This document shows positions 53,229-61,800 of a stretch of DNA of 64,000 bases, in pieces (within the stretch, counting starts at the first letter, position 1; the number at the start of each line of letters is the position of its first letter). The translations under genes were made by a program, and so were the position numbers. Origin of the DNA: Streptomyces sp. HmicA12 (lineage in GTDB: Bacteria > Actinomycetota > Actinomycetes > Streptomycetales > Streptomycetaceae); NCBI RefSeq assembly GCF_000373565.1, contig NZ_KB891820.1, positions 338,647-402,646 on the forward strand. The letters are read 5' to 3'. The notes beneath the pieces are model-generated. The model did no database searches and was not told the DNA's origin. It saw nothing but the letters and a program-made list of their open reading frames with translations.

Positions 53229-54014
53229 TCAGGAAACGGCCGGCGGATACAGCTCGGGCGGCAGCTGCGACGCCGCGGCCGCGTCGAGCAGCCACAGGGT
53301 GCGCGAGCGGCCGTACGCGCCCGCGGCCGGGGCCTGGACCTCGCCCGCGCCCGACAGGGCGATCGCGGCCGCCTTGGCCTTGTCCTCGCCCGCCGCGAGG
53401 AGCCATACCTCGCGCGCGGCCCGGATCGCCGAAAGCGTGAGCGAGACACGGACGGGCGGGGGCTTGGGGGCGCCGTGTACGCCGACGACCGTGCGCTCCG
53501 TCTCCCGCACCGCCGGGAGCTCGGGGAAGAGCGAGGCGACGTGGGTGTCCGGACCGACGCCGAGCATCAGGACGTCGAAGGTCGGCACGTCCCCGTGGTC
53601 CTCGGGGCCGGCCGCCGCGGCGAGTTCGGCCGCGTACGCCTCTGCGGCCGCGTCCGCGTCGTTGCCGTACGGCCCGTCCGACGCGGGCATGGCGTGCACG
53701 CGCGCGGGGTCGAGCGGAACGGCGTCGAGCAGCGCCTCCTTGGCCTGCGTGTAGTTGCGCTCCGGGTCACCTTCCGGCAGGAACCGCTCGTCGCCCCACC
53801 ACAGGTCGAGGCGGCCCCAGTCGATCGCGTCCCGCGCGGGGGACGAACTCAGCGCGGCCAGCAGGCCGTTGCCGTTGCGGCCGCCCGTCAGGACGACGGA
53901 GGCGGAGCCGCGGGCGGCCTGGGCGTCGACGATCTTGGTGATCAGCCGGGCCGCGGCCGCCTGCGCCATCAGCTCCTTGTCGCGATGGACGACCAGTTGG
54001 GGTGCTGCACTCAC
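53229..54014 (-). CDS. pgl: 6-phosphogluconolactonase
   Basis: The 261-residue enzyme hydrolyses 6-phosphogluconolactone to 6-phosphogluconate, the second oxidative pentose phosphate step. Family motifs are SVVLTGGRNGNGLLAAL, LWWGDERFLPEGDPERNY and LMLGVGPDTHVASLFP, the last two holding active-site residues. In the first, GGRNG replaces the usual GGSTP loop. The GTG overlaps the opcA stop (GTGA). It is the last gene of tkt-tal-zwf-opcA-pgl. Confidence 0.95.
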   Translation of the reverse strand: MSAAPQLVVHRDKELMAQAAAARLITKIVDAQAARGSASVVLTGGRNGNGLLAALSSSPARDAIDWGRLDLWWGDERFLPEGDPERNYTQAKEALLDAVPLDPARVHAMPASDGPYGNDADAAAEAYAAELAAAAGPEDHGDVPTFDVLMLGVGPDTHVASLFPELPAVRETERTVVGVHGAPKPPPVRVSLTLSAIRAAREVWLLAAGEDKAKAAAIALSGAGEVQAPAAGAYGRSRTLWLLDAAAASQLPPELYPPAVS

Positions 54015-55099
54015 TTAGTTGCTGCTTTCTTGGCCGGAGCCTTCTTGGCAGGGGCCTTTTTCGCGGTTGTCTTCTTGGCGGCCGTCTTCTTGGCAGCCGT
54101 CTTGGCGGGTGCGGCCTGCGCGGCGGGGGCCTTTTCCGGGGCGGGCTCCGCGGGCACCGTCCGCTGCTCGGCCGGTTCACCGAGCCGGTCCACGCCGAAC
54201 CGCAGGGCGGCCGCATACGTGTCGTCCGGGTCCAGGCGCCGCAGTTCCTCGGCGATCAGCTCGGACGTCTCGCGGCGCTTGAGCGCCACCGCGCGGTCCG
54301 GCTGCCCCTGGATGGACAAGGTGGCCAGCGTGCCGTCGGCCCGGTCGAGGACGATCGGGCCCTGCGTGGAATCGAGCCGTACGCCGGTCAGGCCCGGGCC
54401 CGCCGACAGGGTCCGCTTCACCGGCACGTCCAGCCGGTCCGCGAGCCACATGGCGAGCAGCTCACAGCTCGGGTTGAACTCCTCGCCCTCGACCTCGACC
54501 GACGTGACGTCGGTCGTGACCTGGTCCAGGGCCGCCGCGAGCATGGAGCGCCACGGCGTGATCCGGGTCCAGGACAGGTCGGTGTCGCCGGGGGAGTAGG
54601 ACGCCGCGCGGGCCTCCAGCTCGTGGACCGGCTGTTCGGCCGCGTACGTGTCCGTGACGCGCCGCCGGGCCAGAGAGCCCAGCGGGTCGTTCGCGGGGTC
54701 GAGAGGCGCGTCCACGGGCCACCAGACGACCGTCGGGGCGTCCGGCAGGAGCAGCGGGAGGACGACCGACTGGGCGTGGTTCACGACCTCGCCGTACAGC
54801 CGGAGCATGACCGTCTCGCCGGTGCCCGCCTCCGCGCCGACCCGCACCTCGGCGTCGAGCCGCGACTTGGTGCGGTCGCGCGGGGAGCGGGAGACGCGCT
54901 TGATGACGACCAGGGTGCGCGAAGGGTGCTCGCGCGACGCGTCGTTGGCCGCTCTCAGGGAGTCGTAGGCGTTCTCCTCGTCGGTGACGATGACGAGGGT
55001 GAGCACCATGCCGACGGCAGGGGTGCCGATGGCCCGACGCCCCTGCACGAGCGCCTTGTTGATCTTGCTGGAGGTGGTGTCCGTAAGGTCGATCTTCAT
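54011..55099 (-). CDS. opcA: Glucose-6-phosphate dehydrogenase assembly protein OpcA
   Basis: The 362-residue protein is the actinobacterial/cyanobacterial OpcA, required for full glucose-6-phosphate dehydrogenase activity. Core segments are KINKALVQGRRAIGTPAVGMVLTLVI, VVLPLLLPDAPTVVWWPVDAP, and DLSWTRITPWRSMLAAALDQ. About the last 40 residues are a Pro/Ala then Lys/Ala repeat tail (AAKKTTAKKAPAKKAPAKKA) like histone H1, unusual for a metabolic factor. The ATG at 55099 overlaps the zwf stop by 4 bp. Confidence 0.95.
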   Translation of the reverse strand: MKIDLTDTTSSKINKALVQGRRAIGTPAVGMVLTLVIVTDEENAYDSLRAANDASREHPSRTLVVIKRVSRSPRDRTKSRLDAEVRVGAEAGTGETVMLRLYGEVVNHAQSVVLPLLLPDAPTVVWWPVDAPLDPANDPLGSLARRRVTDTYAAEQPVHELEARAASYSPGDTDLSWTRITPWRSMLAAALDQVTTDVTSVEVEGEEFNPSCELLAMWLADRLDVPVKRTLSAGPGLTGVRLDSTQGPIVLDRADGTLATLSIQGQPDRAVALKRRETSELIAEELRRLDPDDTYAAALRFGVDRLGEPAEQRTVPAEPAPEKAPAAQAAPAKTAAKKTAAKKTTAKKAPAKKAPAKKAATK

Positions 55100-56625
55100 G
55101 GGCGCCGCCAGCTCCGTCCGTCTCGTGCGAGCATTTCGTCCGCCTCGGCGGGCCCCCACGTGCCGGACGGGTACTGCGCGGGCTTTCCGTGCGTGTCCCA
55201 GTAGTTCTCGATCGGGTCGAGAATGTTCCAGGACAGCTCGACCTCCTCCGTGCGCGGGAAGAGGTTGGAGTCGCCCAACAGCACGTCCAGGATGAGTCGT
55301 TCGTACGCCTCCGGGCTCGACTCGGTGAACGACTCGCCATAGGCGAAGTCCATCGAGACGTCCCGGATCTCCATCGACGTGCCCGGCACCTTGGAGCCGA
55401 AGCGAACGGTGATGCCCTCGTCCGGCTGGACGCGGATCACGATCGCGTTCTGGCCCAGCTCCTCCGTCGCCGTGTGGTCGAAGGGGGAGTGGGGCGCACG
55501 CTGGAAGACGACGGCGATCTCGGTGACGCGGCGCCCGAGTCGCTTACCCGTACGCAGGTAGAAGGGCACCCCCGCCCAACGGCGGTTGTCCACCTCCAAC
55601 TTGATGGCCGCATACGTGTCGGTCTTCGACTTCGGGTCGATGCCGTCTTCCTGGAGGTAGCCGACGGCCTTCTCGCCGCCCTGCCACCCGGCCGCGTACT
55701 GGCCGCGCACCGTGTCCTTGCCCAGGTCCTTCGGCAGCCGGATCGCGCCGAGCACCTTGGCCTTCTCGGCGACGAGCGCGTCCGCGTCGAAGGAAGCGGG
55801 CTCCTCCATGGCGGTCAGCGCCATCAGTTGGAGGAGGTGGTTCTGGATGACGTCGCGGGCGGCGCCGATGCCGTCGTAGTAGCCGGCGCGGCCGCCGATG
55901 CCGATGTCCTCGGCCATCGTGATCTGCACGTGGTCCACGTACGACCGGTTCCAGATCGGCTCGAACATCTGGTTCGCGAAGCGGAGCGCCAGGATGTTCT
56001 GGACGGTCTCCTTGCCGAGGTAGTGGTCGATACGGAACACCTGGTCCGGGTCGAACACCTCGTGCACGATCGCGTTCAGCTCCTTGGCCGACGCGAGGTC
56101 GTGACCGAACGGCTTCTCGATGACGGCCCGCCGCCAGGAGCCGTTCGGCGCGTCCGCGAGCCCGTGCTTCTTCAGCTGCTGCACGACCTGCGGGAAGAAC
56201 TTGGGAGGTACGGAGAGGTAGAACGCGAAGTTCCCGCCCGTGCCCTGAGACTTGTCGAGATCCTGGATCGTGTGCTTCAGGGTCTCGAAGGCGTCGTCGT
56301 CGTCGAAGTTGCCCTGGACGAAGCGCATCCCCTGGATGAGCTGCTGCCAGACCTCCTCGCGGAACGGCGTCCGGGAGTGCTGCTTGACCGCGTCGTGCAC
56401 CTCCTGCGCGAAGTCCTCGTCCTGCCACTCGCGGCGGGCGAACCCGATCAACGAGAAGCCGGGCGGGAGAAGACCCCGGTTGGCGAGGTCATAAACAGCA
56501 GGCATCAGCTTTTTACGTGACAAATCGCCCGTAACGCCGAAGATCACCAGGCCCGACGGCCCCGCGATGCGCGGGAGCCGTCGGTCGGCGGCGTCACGGA
56601 GCGGGTTGGCTCCGTGTGCGGTCAA
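55096..56625 (-). CDS. zwf: Glucose-6-phosphate 1-dehydrogenase
   Basis: The 509-residue enzyme opens the oxidative pentose phosphate pathway and makes NADPH. The coenzyme loop is VIFGVTGDLSRKKLMPAVYDL, the substrate/active-site motif RIDHYLGKETVQNIL, and the conserved EKPFGHDLASA helps bind substrate. The start is TTG at 56625, supported by GGAGGG 8 bp upstream and by homology of TAHGANPLRDAADRR. It lies 4 bp after the tal stop and overlaps opcA, so all are one message. Confidence 0.97.
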   Translation of the reverse strand: MTAHGANPLRDAADRRLPRIAGPSGLVIFGVTGDLSRKKLMPAVYDLANRGLLPPGFSLIGFARREWQDEDFAQEVHDAVKQHSRTPFREEVWQQLIQGMRFVQGNFDDDDAFETLKHTIQDLDKSQGTGGNFAFYLSVPPKFFPQVVQQLKKHGLADAPNGSWRRAVIEKPFGHDLASAKELNAIVHEVFDPDQVFRIDHYLGKETVQNILALRFANQMFEPIWNRSYVDHVQITMAEDIGIGGRAGYYDGIGAARDVIQNHLLQLMALTAMEEPASFDADALVAEKAKVLGAIRLPKDLGKDTVRGQYAAGWQGGEKAVGYLQEDGIDPKSKTDTYAAIKLEVDNRRWAGVPFYLRTGKRLGRRVTEIAVVFQRAPHSPFDHTATEELGQNAIVIRVQPDEGITVRFGSKVPGTSMEIRDVSMDFAYGESFTESSPEAYERLILDVLLGDSNLFPRTEEVELSWNILDPIENYWDTHGKPAQYPSGTWGPAEADEMLARDGRSWRRP

Positions 56626-56629
56626 GGTT

Positions 56630-57748
56630 TCAGCCCTCCGAGGGGGCGAGGCGCTTGAGCTCCGCCTCGGTCGACTTGAGCAGGTCGTTCCAGGACGCCT
56701 CGAACTTCTCCACGCCCTCGTCCTCGAGCAGCTGCACGACCTCGTCGTACGAGATCCCCAGCTTCTCGACGGCCTCGATCTCGGCGCGGGACTTGTCGTA
56801 CGTGCCCGCGATCGTGTTGCCGGTGATCTGACCGTGGTCGGCGGTGGCGTCGAGGGTGGCCTCCGGCATGGTGTTCACCGTGCCCGGGGCGACCAGGTCG
56901 TCGACGTACAGAGTGTCCTTGTACGCCTTGTCCTTGACGCCGGTCGAGGCCCACAGCGGGCGCTGCTTGTTGGCCTGCGCCTTGTCCAGGGCGGCCCAGC
57001 GGTCGGAGGAGAAGACCTCCTCGTACGCCTCGTAGGCGAGCCGGGCGTTGGCGAGGGCGGCCTTGCCGCGCGCCGACTTGGCCTCGTCGGTGCCGAGGGC
57101 GTCGATCCGCTTGTCGATCTCGGTGTCCACGCGGGACACGAAGAAGGACGCGACGGAGTGGATCTCGGACAGGTCCAGGCCCGCGGCCTTCGCCTTCTCC
57201 AGACCGGCCAGGTAGGCGTCCATGACCTCCCGGTACCGCTCGAGGGAGAAGATCAGCGTGACGTTGACGCTGATGCCCTTGCCGATGACCTCGGTGATGG
57301 CCGGAAGGCCCGCCTTGGTCGCCGGGATCTTGATCAGCGTGTTCGGCCGGTCCACCAGCCACGCCAGTTGCTTGGCCTCGGCGATGGTGGCCTTGGTGTT
57401 GTGGGCGAGCCGCGGGTCGACCTCGATCGAGACCCGGCCGTCCTGGCCGCCTGTCGCGTCGAAGACCGGGCGCAGGATGTCGGCGGCGTCGCGGACGTCC
57501 GCCGTCGTGATCATGCGGATGGCTTCCTCGACGGTGACCTTGCGGGCCGCGAGATCGGTGAGCTGCTGGTCGTAACCATCACCCTCCGAGATCGCCTTCT
57601 GGAAGATCGACGGGTTGGTGGTGACGCCCACGACGTGCTGCTGGTCGATCAGCTCGGCAAGGTTGCCGGACGTGATCCGCTTGCGCGACAGGTCGTCCAG
57701 CCAGATCGCGACGCCCTCCTCGGAGAGGCGCTTCAGTGCGTCTGTCAT
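56630..57748 (-). CDS. tal: Transaldolase
   Basis: The 372-residue transaldolase, of the long actinobacterial class, moves dihydroxyacetone units between sugar phosphates. The TIM-barrel signature VTTNPSIFQKAI, SIEVDPRLAHNT, and the Schiff-base lysine in TLIKIPATKAGLPAI are present, with SVASFFVSRVDTEIDKR after. ATG 57748 follows GGAGA with 9-nt spacing and starts MTDALKRLSEEG. It sits 34 bp after tkt. Confidence 0.97.
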   Translation of the reverse strand: MTDALKRLSEEGVAIWLDDLSRKRITSGNLAELIDQQHVVGVTTNPSIFQKAISEGDGYDQQLTDLAARKVTVEEAIRMITTADVRDAADILRPVFDATGGQDGRVSIEVDPRLAHNTKATIAEAKQLAWLVDRPNTLIKIPATKAGLPAITEVIGKGISVNVTLIFSLERYREVMDAYLAGLEKAKAAGLDLSEIHSVASFFVSRVDTEIDKRIDALGTDEAKSARGKAALANARLAYEAYEEVFSSDRWAALDKAQANKQRPLWASTGVKDKAYKDTLYVDDLVAPGTVNTMPEATLDATADHGQITGNTIAGTYDKSRAEIEAVEKLGISYDEVVQLLEDEGVEKFEASWNDLLKSTEAELKRLAPSEG

Positions 57749-57782
57749 GGAAATTGCATCTCCTACGTGTCGTGTACGGGCG

Positions 57783-59870
57783 TCAGCGCTGGGCCGCGGC
57801 GAGGGATTCCCGCGCCTTGGCCGCCACGTTCTCGGCGGTGAAACCGAACTCCTTGAAGAGGACCTTCCCGTCGGCCGAGGCACCGAAGTGCTCCAGCGAG
57901 ACGATGCGGCCCGCGTCACCGACGTACTTGTGCCAGGTCAGACCGATACCGGCCTCGACCGAGACCCGCGCCTTCACCGCAGGCGGCAGGACGCTGTCCC
58001 GGTACCCCTGCTCCTGCTCCTCGAACCACTCGACGCACGGCATCGACACGACGCGCGTGGCGACACCCTCGGCCTCCAGCTGCTCGCGGGCCTCGACGGC
58101 CAGCTGCACCTCGGAACCGGTGGCGATCAGGATCAGGTCCGGGGTCTCCTTGGAGGCCTCGACGAGCACGTAGCCGCCCTTGACGGTGTCCTCGTTCGGC
58201 GCGTACGTCGGCACACCCTGACGGGTCAGGGCGAAGCCGTGCGGGGCGCTCTTGCCGTAGTCCTTCTTGCCGCGCTTGAGGACCTCGCGCCAGGCGATGG
58301 CCGTCTCGTTGGCGTCAGCCGGGCGGATCACGTTCAGGCCCGGGATGGCCCGCAGCGAGGCGAGGTGCTCGACGGGCTGGTGGGTCGGGCCGTCCTCGCC
58401 GAGACCGACGGAGTCGTGCGTCCACACGTACGTCACCGGGAGGTGCATCAGGGCGGACAGGCGGACGGCATTGCGCATGTAGTCGGAGAACACCAGGAAG
58501 GTGCCGCCGTAGATGCGGGTGTGGCCGTGCAGCGCGATGCCGTTCATCTCCGCGGCCATGGAGTGCTCGCGGATGCCGAAGTGCACGGTGCGGCCGTACG
58601 GGTTCGCCTCCGGCAGCGGGTTGTCCGCGGGGAGGAACGACGACGTCTTGTCGAACGTCGTGTTGTTCGAGCCCGCGAGGTCGGCGGAGCCGCCCCACAG
58701 CTCGGGGATGACCGGGCCGAGTGCCTCGAGGACCTTGCCGGACGCCGCGCGCGTGGCGACACCCTTGCCGGTCTCGAAGACCGGGAGCTTCTCCTCCCAG
58801 CCGGCCGGCAGCTCGCCCGCGTTGATGCGGTCGAAGTCGGCGGCGCGCTCCGGGTTGGCGGTGCGCCACTCCTGGAACGACTTCTCCCACTCGGCCTTGG
58901 CCTGGGCGCCGCGGTCGAGGGCCTTGCGGGTGTGGGCGATGACCTCGTCGGGAACCTCGAAGGTCTTCTCGGGGTCGAAGCCGAGGACGCGCTTGGTGGC
59001 GGCCACCTCGTCGTCGCCGAGCGCCGAGCCGTGCGCGGCCTCGGTGTTCTGCGCGTTCGGGGCGGGCCAGGCGATGATCGAGCGCATCGCGATGAAGGAC
59101 GGCTTGTCCGTGACCTTCTTGGCCGCCTCGATGGCGTCGTAGATCGCCTCGTGGTCCAGGTCGCCGTCCGGCTTCGGGGCCACGCGCTGCACGTGCCAGC
59201 CGTACGCCTCGTACCGCTTGCAGGTGTCCTCGGAGACCGCGGTCTCCGTGTCGCCCTCGATCGAGATGTGGTTGTCGTCCCACAGCAGGATCAGGTTGCC
59301 GAGCTTCTGGTGGCCCGCGAGCGAGGACGCCTCGGAGGAGATGCCCTCCTGGAGGCAGCCGTCACCGGCGATGGCGTAGATGAAGTGGTCGAAGGGGCTC
59401 TCGCCGACGGCGGCCGCCGGGTCGAACAGGCCGCGCTCGTAGCGGGCGGCCATGGCCATGCCCACCGCGTTGGCGACGCCCTGGCCCAGCGGGCCGGTCG
59501 TCGTCTCCACGCCGGTGGTGTGGCCGTACTCCGGGTGACCGGGGGTCTTGGATCCCCAGGTGCGGAAGGCCTTCAGGTCGTCCAGCTCCAGGCCGAATCC
59601 GGCCAGGTAGAGCTGGATGTAGAGGGTCAGGGACGAGTGGCCCGCGGACAGCACGAATCGGTCACGCCCGACCCAGTCGGCGTCCGCCGGGTCGTGCCGC
59701 ATCACCTTCTGGAAGAGGGTGTACGCGGCCGGGGCCAGGCTCATCGCCGTGCCGGGATGGCCGTTACCGACCTTCTGTACGGCATCGGCGGCCAGGACGC
59801 GGACGGTGTCAACGGCCCGCTGGTCCACATCGGTCCACTCGAGGTCTGCGGTGGTCGGCTTGGTACTCAC
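57783..59870 (-). CDS. tkt: Transketolase
   Basis: The 695-residue thiamine-diphosphate enzyme transfers two-carbon units between sugar phosphates. It has the phosphate-site GNGHPGTAMSLAP, the ThDP motif AGDGCLQEGISSEASSLAGH, TGPLGQGVANAVGMA, and the conserved HDSVGLGEDGPTHQPVEHLA of the pyrimidine domain. The third domain carries LIATGSEVQLA. GTG start with AGGAG-like upstream sequence. It heads the tkt-tal-zwf-opcA-pgl operon, divergent from ctaB. Confidence 0.98.
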   Translation of the reverse strand: MSTKPTTADLEWTDVDQRAVDTVRVLAADAVQKVGNGHPGTAMSLAPAAYTLFQKVMRHDPADADWVGRDRFVLSAGHSSLTLYIQLYLAGFGLELDDLKAFRTWGSKTPGHPEYGHTTGVETTTGPLGQGVANAVGMAMAARYERGLFDPAAAVGESPFDHFIYAIAGDGCLQEGISSEASSLAGHQKLGNLILLWDDNHISIEGDTETAVSEDTCKRYEAYGWHVQRVAPKPDGDLDHEAIYDAIEAAKKVTDKPSFIAMRSIIAWPAPNAQNTEAAHGSALGDDEVAATKRVLGFDPEKTFEVPDEVIAHTRKALDRGAQAKAEWEKSFQEWRTANPERAADFDRINAGELPAGWEEKLPVFETGKGVATRAASGKVLEALGPVIPELWGGSADLAGSNNTTFDKTSSFLPADNPLPEANPYGRTVHFGIREHSMAAEMNGIALHGHTRIYGGTFLVFSDYMRNAVRLSALMHLPVTYVWTHDSVGLGEDGPTHQPVEHLASLRAIPGLNVIRPADANETAIAWREVLKRGKKDYGKSAPHGFALTRQGVPTYAPNEDTVKGGYVLVEASKETPDLILIATGSEVQLAVEAREQLEAEGVATRVVSMPCVEWFEEQEQGYRDSVLPPAVKARVSVEAGIGLTWHKYVGDAGRIVSLEHFGASADGKVLFKEFGFTAENVAAKARESLAAAQR

Positions 59871-60302
59871 CCTGAGTCAGGGCTCCTCTCCACATGGCTC
59901 ACGCCGGTGATGTCGGTCTCACCGGCCGCTGTCGAGCCTACCCTTGCTGGAACGTGCATTATTTCGAGTCATTCCAGACTGCCGGGACTCTGTTAAATCC
60001 GCCTCCTGACAGGGATCGGGAGCGTTCGTCACGTGAATACGGAGCCGCTCATCTGCGGGCTCATCCGGGGACGCGAAAGCTCATCTGGACCCGGCTCGCG
60101 GAGGCCGTCGAAGTGCCCCGCCCGAGGGGCCGTCGGAGTGGCCGTTGCCTCCTTCGCGGCATGCTGCCCAACACGGACCCACCCCCACGAAGGGCGAGGT
60201 ATAGGCAACGTCTACAGTGGCGTGGTACGCGCGAGCTTTACCGGGACTTCACATCAAGTGGTCTTTTTCGGGGGCTCGCTGGAGTCTCTGTCAGGGGTGT
60301 GC
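59871..60302. other. Divergent tkt-ctaB intergenic region
   Basis: This 432-bp gap lies between divergent starts. A lower-GC stretch at 59950-60010 (ATTATTTCGAG, GTTAAATCC) probably contains the tkt promoter; TAGGCT on the minus strand (59940-59935) is a -10 candidate. TACAGT (60213-60218) is a -10 candidate for ctaB. Frames through it lack coding signature. No strong hairpin or operator palindrome was found. Confidence 0.5.
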
Positions 60303-61259
60303 GTGACGGCCGTCGAATCCCGTCCAGCGGGAGCGCTCGGGACGAGCAGCACGAGTAGCAGCCGAGGCCAGCGCCCGCTCGGGGCCCGAGTCAAGGCGTT
60401 CGTGGCGCTGACCAAGCCGCGGATCATCGAGCTGCTGCTCATCACCACGGTTCCGGTGATGTTCCTCGCCGAGCAGGGTGTGCCGAACCTGAAGCTGGTG
60501 CTCATCACCTGCCTCGGCGGCTACCTGTCGGCAGGGGGCGCCAACGCGCTGAACATGTGGTACGACCGCGACATCGACGCTCTCATGGAGCGCACGTCAC
60601 AGCGGCCACTGGTCACCGGAATGGTGAGCCCGAACGAATGCCTGGTGTTCGGCATCTCGCTCGCGGTGGTCTCCACGCTTCTGTTCGGCTTCGCGGTCAA
60701 CTGGCTTTCGGCCTGGCTGTCGCTCGGCGCACTGCTCTTCTATGTGGTCGTCTACACGATGATCCTGAAGCGGCGCACGTCGCAGAACATCGTCTGGGGC
60801 GGGATCGCCGGCTGTCTGCCCGTGCTCATCGGCTGGTCCTCGGTGACCAACTCGATGTCGTGGGCTCCGGTCATCCTCTTCCTCGTGATGTTCTTCTGGA
60901 CGCCGCCGCACTACTGGCCGTTGTCCATGAAGGTGAAGGACGACTACGCGCGCGTGGGCGTGCCCATGCTGCCGGTCATCGCCTCCAACAAGGTGGTGGC
61001 GAAGCAGATCGTCATCTACAGCTGGGTGATGGTCGCGGTCTCGCTGCTGCTGACGCCGCTCGGCTACACCGGCTGGTTCTACACCGTGGTCGCGCTGCTC
61101 GCGGGCGGGTTCTGGCTGTGGGAGGCGCACGGGCTGCAGAACCGCGCGAAGGCCGAGGTGACGGGCGGCAAGCTCAAGGAGATGCGCCTGTTCCACTGGT
61201 CCATCACCTATGTCTCGCTGCTGTTCGTGGCGGTCGCGGTGGACCCGTTCCTGCGCTGA
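60303..61259 (+). CDS. ctaB: Protoheme IX farnesyltransferase (heme O synthase)
   Basis: The 318-residue UbiA-family membrane enzyme attaches farnesyl to heme b, making heme O for cytochrome oxidase. It has nine predicted helices and the two Mg-prenyl-diphosphate motifs, NMWYDRDIDALMERT (N-x3-D-x3-D) and DDYARVGVPML. KPRIIELLLITTVPVMFL opens the core. The GTG at 60303 follows AGGGG; an in-frame GTG two codons earlier is possible. A disordered S/T-rich N-terminus precedes the core. Confidence 0.96.
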   Translation: MTAVESRPAGALGTSSTSSSRGQRPLGARVKAFVALTKPRIIELLLITTVPVMFLAEQGVPNLKLVLITCLGGYLSAGGANALNMWYDRDIDALMERTSQRPLVTGMVSPNECLVFGISLAVVSTLLFGFAVNWLSAWLSLGALLFYVVVYTMILKRRTSQNIVWGGIAGCLPVLIGWSSVTNSMSWAPVILFLVMFFWTPPHYWPLSMKVKDDYARVGVPMLPVIASNKVVAKQIVIYSWVMVAVSLLLTPLGYTGWFYTVVALLAGGFWLWEAHGLQNRAKAEVTGGKLKEMRLFHWSITYVSLLFVAVAVDPFLR

Positions 61260-61276
61260 TCCCTCTCTGAGTCCCC

Positions 61277-61318
61277 GATGGGTGGGGCGCGTGGCCCAGG
61301 CCACGCGCCCCACCCATC
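61277..61318 (+). terminator. Perfect 20-bp hairpin after ctaB
   Basis: GATGGGTGGGGCGCGTGGCC and its exact complement enclose only CA. It begins 18 bp after the ctaB stop and ends 35 bp before the next start. Confidence 0.88.
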
Positions 61319-61352
61319 GCTTGTTTCGCTACTCGTCGGTAGCATCCTGTTC

Positions 61353-61688
61353 ATGGCAGAGACTCAAGCGGTTGAGGCGCCCCGTCGGGCAACGAAGGAC
61401 GAGCGCCGGGCGGCCAAGCTGGCCCAGCAGATCGGCGCGTTCGCCAAGGCGCACGGCGGCGCCGAGGGGCAGCTCGCGTACATCGGTGAGCACGGCACCC
61501 GGATCGTGCTCGTCGGCGAGGACGGCGGCTGGGGCGACCTGGTCGCCACGACGTACGAGGTCGCGCAGAAGGCCGTCGAGAAGGCCGGGATCACCGTCCA
61601 CGAGGACTTCGACGGCGAATTCGCGGCCAAGGTCGAGACCGGCCCGTACGAGTGGAAGCGCATGGCGGGCATCCAGCTCGGCGGCTGA
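61353..61688 (+). CDS. Conserved hypothetical protein
   Basis: The 111-residue protein is charged and soluble with no signal peptide. A basic helix (RRATKDERRAAKLAQQIGAFAKAHG) is followed by alternating strands, YIGEHGTRIVLVGEDGGWGDLVA, and a helix TYEVAQKAVEKAGITVHEDF, ending with a conserved YEWKRMAGIQLGG. Similar proteins next to ctaB occur in other Streptomyces as far as I recall. No function recognised. TAGCAT 7 bp upstream of the ATG could be a leaderless -10. Confidence 0.75.
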   Translation: MAETQAVEAPRRATKDERRAAKLAQQIGAFAKAHGGAEGQLAYIGEHGTRIVLVGEDGGWGDLVATTYEVAQKAVEKAGITVHEDFDGEFAAKVETGPYEWKRMAGIQLGG

Positions 61689-61800
61689 TCCGGGCATGTG
61701 GGGGCCATGCGTGCAGGTGTGCGACGTGGGGTTGAGCAACACCAGGCGCCCTGTCACCCGTTAGGACTGTAGGAGCACGGTCCATATACGGGAGCCCCGG

